This document shows positions 61,926 to 64,000 of a DNA stretch of 64,000 bases, one piece after another. Position numbers and translations under genes: made by a program. Origin of the DNA: Streptomyces sp. DG1A-41 (GTDB taxonomy: Bacteria > Actinomycetota > Actinomycetes > Streptomycetales > Streptomycetaceae); contig NZ_CP146350.1 in assembly GCF_037055355.1 (NCBI RefSeq), positions 1,883,001-1,947,000 of the forward strand. The letters run 5' to 3'. Position 1 is the stretch's first letter. Every line of letters starts with the position of its first letter. The notes under the pieces were generated by a model that did no database searches, was not told the origin of the DNA, and saw only the letters and a list, made by a program, of their open reading frames with translations.

Positions 61926-64000
61926 ATGCGCCCCCGCACGCTCCTGCTGCCGTTCCTGGCACTGACCGGCCTCCTCCTGACCCTTCTCACGGCGCCACCC
62001 AGCACCGCGGAATCCGGAGCACCACCCGTGAAGCAATCCAAGTACGCCGGCTATCTCTTCGCCTACTTCACGGGCGAGGGCACCGCCGACGGCGAGCAGA
62101 TCCGTTACGCCCTCAGCCGGGGCAACGACGCGCTGCACTGGCGTGAGCTGAACGCCGGCAAGCCGGTCCTGACGTCGACGATCGGCGAGAAGGGCCTGCG
62201 CGACCCGTTCGTGATCCGCTCCCCCAAGGGCGACAAGTTCTATCTGATCGCCACCGACCTGCGGATGTACAAGAACTCCAGCGGCAGCTGGGACCAGGTC
62301 CAGCGGCACGGCAGCAAGTCGATCATGGTCTGGGAGTCCACCGACCTGGTCAACTGGACCGACCAGCGCCTGGTGAAGGTCTCCCCGGACAACGCCGGCA
62401 ACACCTGGGCCCCGGAGGCCTACTGGGACGACGAGCTCGGTGAGTACGTCGTCTTCTGGGCGTCGAAGCTGTACGCCGACGACGACCCGGAGCACAAGGG
62501 CAACACGTACAACAAGATGATGTACGCGACGACCAAGGACTTCCGGACCTTCAGCGAGCCGAAGATCTGGAACGACCCCGGCTACTCGGTGATCGACTCC
62601 ACGGTCGTGAAGTACAAGGACGAGTACTACCGCTACACCAAGGACGAGCGGGACCCCAGCTCCTCCAGCCCCTGCTCCAAGTTCATCACCGGTGAGAAGG
62701 CGACGTCCCTGACCTCGACGAAGTACGACTTCGTGGCCGACTGCATCGGCAAGGGCGCGATGGACCGCGGTGAGGGCCCGACGGTGTTCAAGTCGAACAC
62801 CGAGAAGAAGTGGTACCTGTTCATCGACGAGTACGGCGGCCGCGGTTACGTCCCGTTCGAGACCACCGACCTCGCCTCCGGCAAGTGGACCCCGTCCACC
62901 AACTACCAACTGCCCGCGAGCCCGCGGCACGGCACGGTGCTCCCGGTGACGCAGGCGGAGTACGACCGGCTGCTGGCGGCGTACCCGTCGACGCCCACCT
63001 CGGTCGTGGACGCGACGGCGAAGCACCAGAAGGGCTACTCCATCGTCACGGACAGCGCCTCGAAGGTCGTGCTGCCGATGGAGCCGGACGCCGAGCTGCG
63101 CGGCCTCGCCCCGAAGCTGTGGGTGGGCAAGGGCGCGACGCTGAGCCCGAAGTCCGGCACCCGGCGCGACTTCCGCACACCGCAGAAGTACACCGTGACG
63201 GCGGCCGACGGCACCAAGCGCACCTGGACGGTCGAGGCGGTCCGCACCCGCAGCCCCCTGCTGCCCGGCCTGAACGCCGACCCGGACGTCCACTACCTCA
63301 ACGGCAGATACTGGATCTACCCGACGACCGACGGCTTCCAGGGCTGGAGCGGCACCAAGTTCAAGGCGTACTCGTCGAAGGACCTGGTCCACTGGAAGGA
63401 CCATGGCGTCATCCTCGACCTCGGTCCTGACGTGACCTGGGCCGACAAGTACGCCTGGGCGCCCGCGATCGCCGAGCGGAACGGCAAGTACTACTTCTAC
63501 TTCTGCGCCGAACAGCAGATCGGCGTGGCGGTGGCCGACTCCCCCGCCGGCCCCTTCAAGGACGCGCTCGGCAAGCCGCTGGTCGCCAAGGGCGGTGCGC
63601 TCAAGGGCCAGATGATCGACCCGTCGGTCTTCACGGACGACGACGGCCAGGCGTACCTGTACTGGGGCAACGGACGCGGGTACGTCGTCCCGCTGAACGA
63701 CGACATGGTGTCCTTCGACGCGTCGGAGGTGCGGGACATCACCCCGGACAACTTCCGCGAGGGCTCCTTCGTGATCAAGCGGAAGGGCACGTACTACTTC
63801 ATGTGGTCGGAGGACGACACCCGCAGCGAGAACTACCACGTGGCGTACGCGACGGGCCCGTCCCCGCTCGGCCCGTGGACCAAGCGCGGGACCATCCTTC
63901 AGAAGCGGCCCGAGTACGGCATCCTCGGCACCGGTCACCACTCGGTGGTGAACACCCCCGGCACCGACGACTGGTACATGGTCTACCACCGATTCGCCCT
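61926..64000 (+). CDS. Secreted two-module GH43-like arabinan/xylan-active protein (partial, runs off the window)
   Basis: From ATG 61926 (AGGAAG 7 bases upstream) 691 codons are open to the window end. A signal peptide (LLLPFLALTGLLLTLLTAPP) is present. Module 1 at about 38-330 is a five-bladed GH43-like propeller (G-L-R-D-P-F-V-I-R, W-A-P-E-A-Y-W-D and D-S-T-V-V). A linker domain at about 355-440 reads like a DUF5018/Ig-type fold (SGTRRDFRTPQKYTVTAADG). Module 2 from about 440 is a second GH43 (LNADPDVHYLNGRYWIYPTT, W-A-P-A-I and I-D-P-S-V-F). It probably attacks arabinan or xylan side chains. The C-terminus is not seen. Confidence 0.9.
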   Translation, partial: MRPRTLLLPFLALTGLLLTLLTAPPSTAESGAPPVKQSKYAGYLFAYFTGEGTADGEQIRYALSRGNDALHWRELNAGKPVLTSTIGEKGLRDPFVIRSPKGDKFYLIATDLRMYKNSSGSWDQVQRHGSKSIMVWESTDLVNWTDQRLVKVSPDNAGNTWAPEAYWDDELGEYVVFWASKLYADDDPEHKGNTYNKMMYATTKDFRTFSEPKIWNDPGYSVIDSTVVKYKDEYYRYTKDERDPSSSSPCSKFITGEKATSLTSTKYDFVADCIGKGAMDRGEGPTVFKSNTEKKWYLFIDEYGGRGYVPFETTDLASGKWTPSTNYQLPASPRHGTVLPVTQAEYDRLLAAYPSTPTSVVDATAKHQKGYSIVTDSASKVVLPMEPDAELRGLAPKLWVGKGATLSPKSGTRRDFRTPQKYTVTAADGTKRTWTVEAVRTRSPLLPGLNADPDVHYLNGRYWIYPTTDGFQGWSGTKFKAYSSKDLVHWKDHGVILDLGPDVTWADKYAWAPAIAERNGKYYFYFCAEQQIGVAVADSPAGPFKDALGKPLVAKGGALKGQMIDPSVFTDDDGQAYLYWGNGRGYVVPLNDDMVSFDASEVRDITPDNFREGSFVIKRKGTYYFMWSEDDTRSENYHVAYATGPSPLGPWTKRGTILQKRPEYGILGTGHHSVVNTPGTDDWYMVYHRFA

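Overview
The window is high-GC actinobacterial DNA and looks like a Streptomyces chromosome. Almost every codon ends in G or C, GTG starts and 4-base ATGA/GTGA gene overlaps are common, and the gene set is typical of the genus: a riboswitch-led cob operon, ectABCD, a PhoP-type box before pit, an Asp23/AmaP-type cluster, SigE-like sigma factors and secreted pectin-degrading enzymes. No rRNA, tRNA, CRISPR array, transposase or phage module was seen, so most of it reads as chromosomal core rather than an island.

Layout. (1) 1-9.2 kb: the end of a SURF1-like gene, a decayed gene, cstA with its YbdD partner and a DUF3311 gene, a divergent sodium:solute symporter, a sigma factor with a coupled one-TM protein, a GH15 hydrolase and an atypical SDR. 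(2) 9.2-12.4 kb: a five-gene alkaline-shock (Asp23/AmaP/DUF6286) operon facing a frameshifted companion gene. (3) 12.4-24.7 kb: housekeeping and hypothetical genes (enoyl-CoA hydratase, HTH protein, ABC-F protein, VOC protein, alpha/beta hydrolase), a repeat-rich gap at 19-19.9 kb, a class II aldolase, a GH25 lysozyme, a phosphate transporter behind a PHO box, and a decayed trypsin-like protease. (4) 24.8-40.6 kb: a cobalamin riboswitch followed by a 15-kb operon in the order cobD, cobQ, cobN, chlI-chlD fusion, cobO, cobB, cobI, cobM, cbiG-cobJ, cbiX, cobC. (5) 40.6-43.7 kb: amidohydrolase, aminotransferase and DinB genes. (6) 44-47.2 kb: ectABCD for ectoine and 5-hydroxyectoine. The 3' end of ectD is tandemly duplicated. 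(7) 47.4-57.7 kb: a class V aminotransferase, a DsbA-like protein, acetyltransferases, an aldehyde dehydrogenase divergent from an IclR regulator, a fossil two-component system abutting a penicillin-binding protein, and a purine permease. (8) 57.9-64 kb: a second sigma/one-TM protein pair, then pectate lyases (PL3 and PL9) and a two-domain GH43 protein that runs off the window.

How the parts fit. The cob genes form one nearly gapless translationally coupled unit under B12 riboswitch control. They mix late-insertion (CobN, ChlID, CobO, CobB) and early-cobalt (CbiX, CbiG) signatures. Two gaps in this operon are bridged exactly by mini-ORFs, and an in-frame 42-nt palindromic insert sits inside cobQ. 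cstA-ybdD and the symporter point to uptake of small organic acids. The right end is a secreted pectin/arabinan degradation locus next to a sigma factor.

Nothing in the window is convincingly a wholly new system. The most unusual signals are the cob bridging mini-ORFs, the in-frame repeat in cobQ, the triplicated ectD tail, and several frameshifts at short G tracts. The latter could be real decay or sequence errors.
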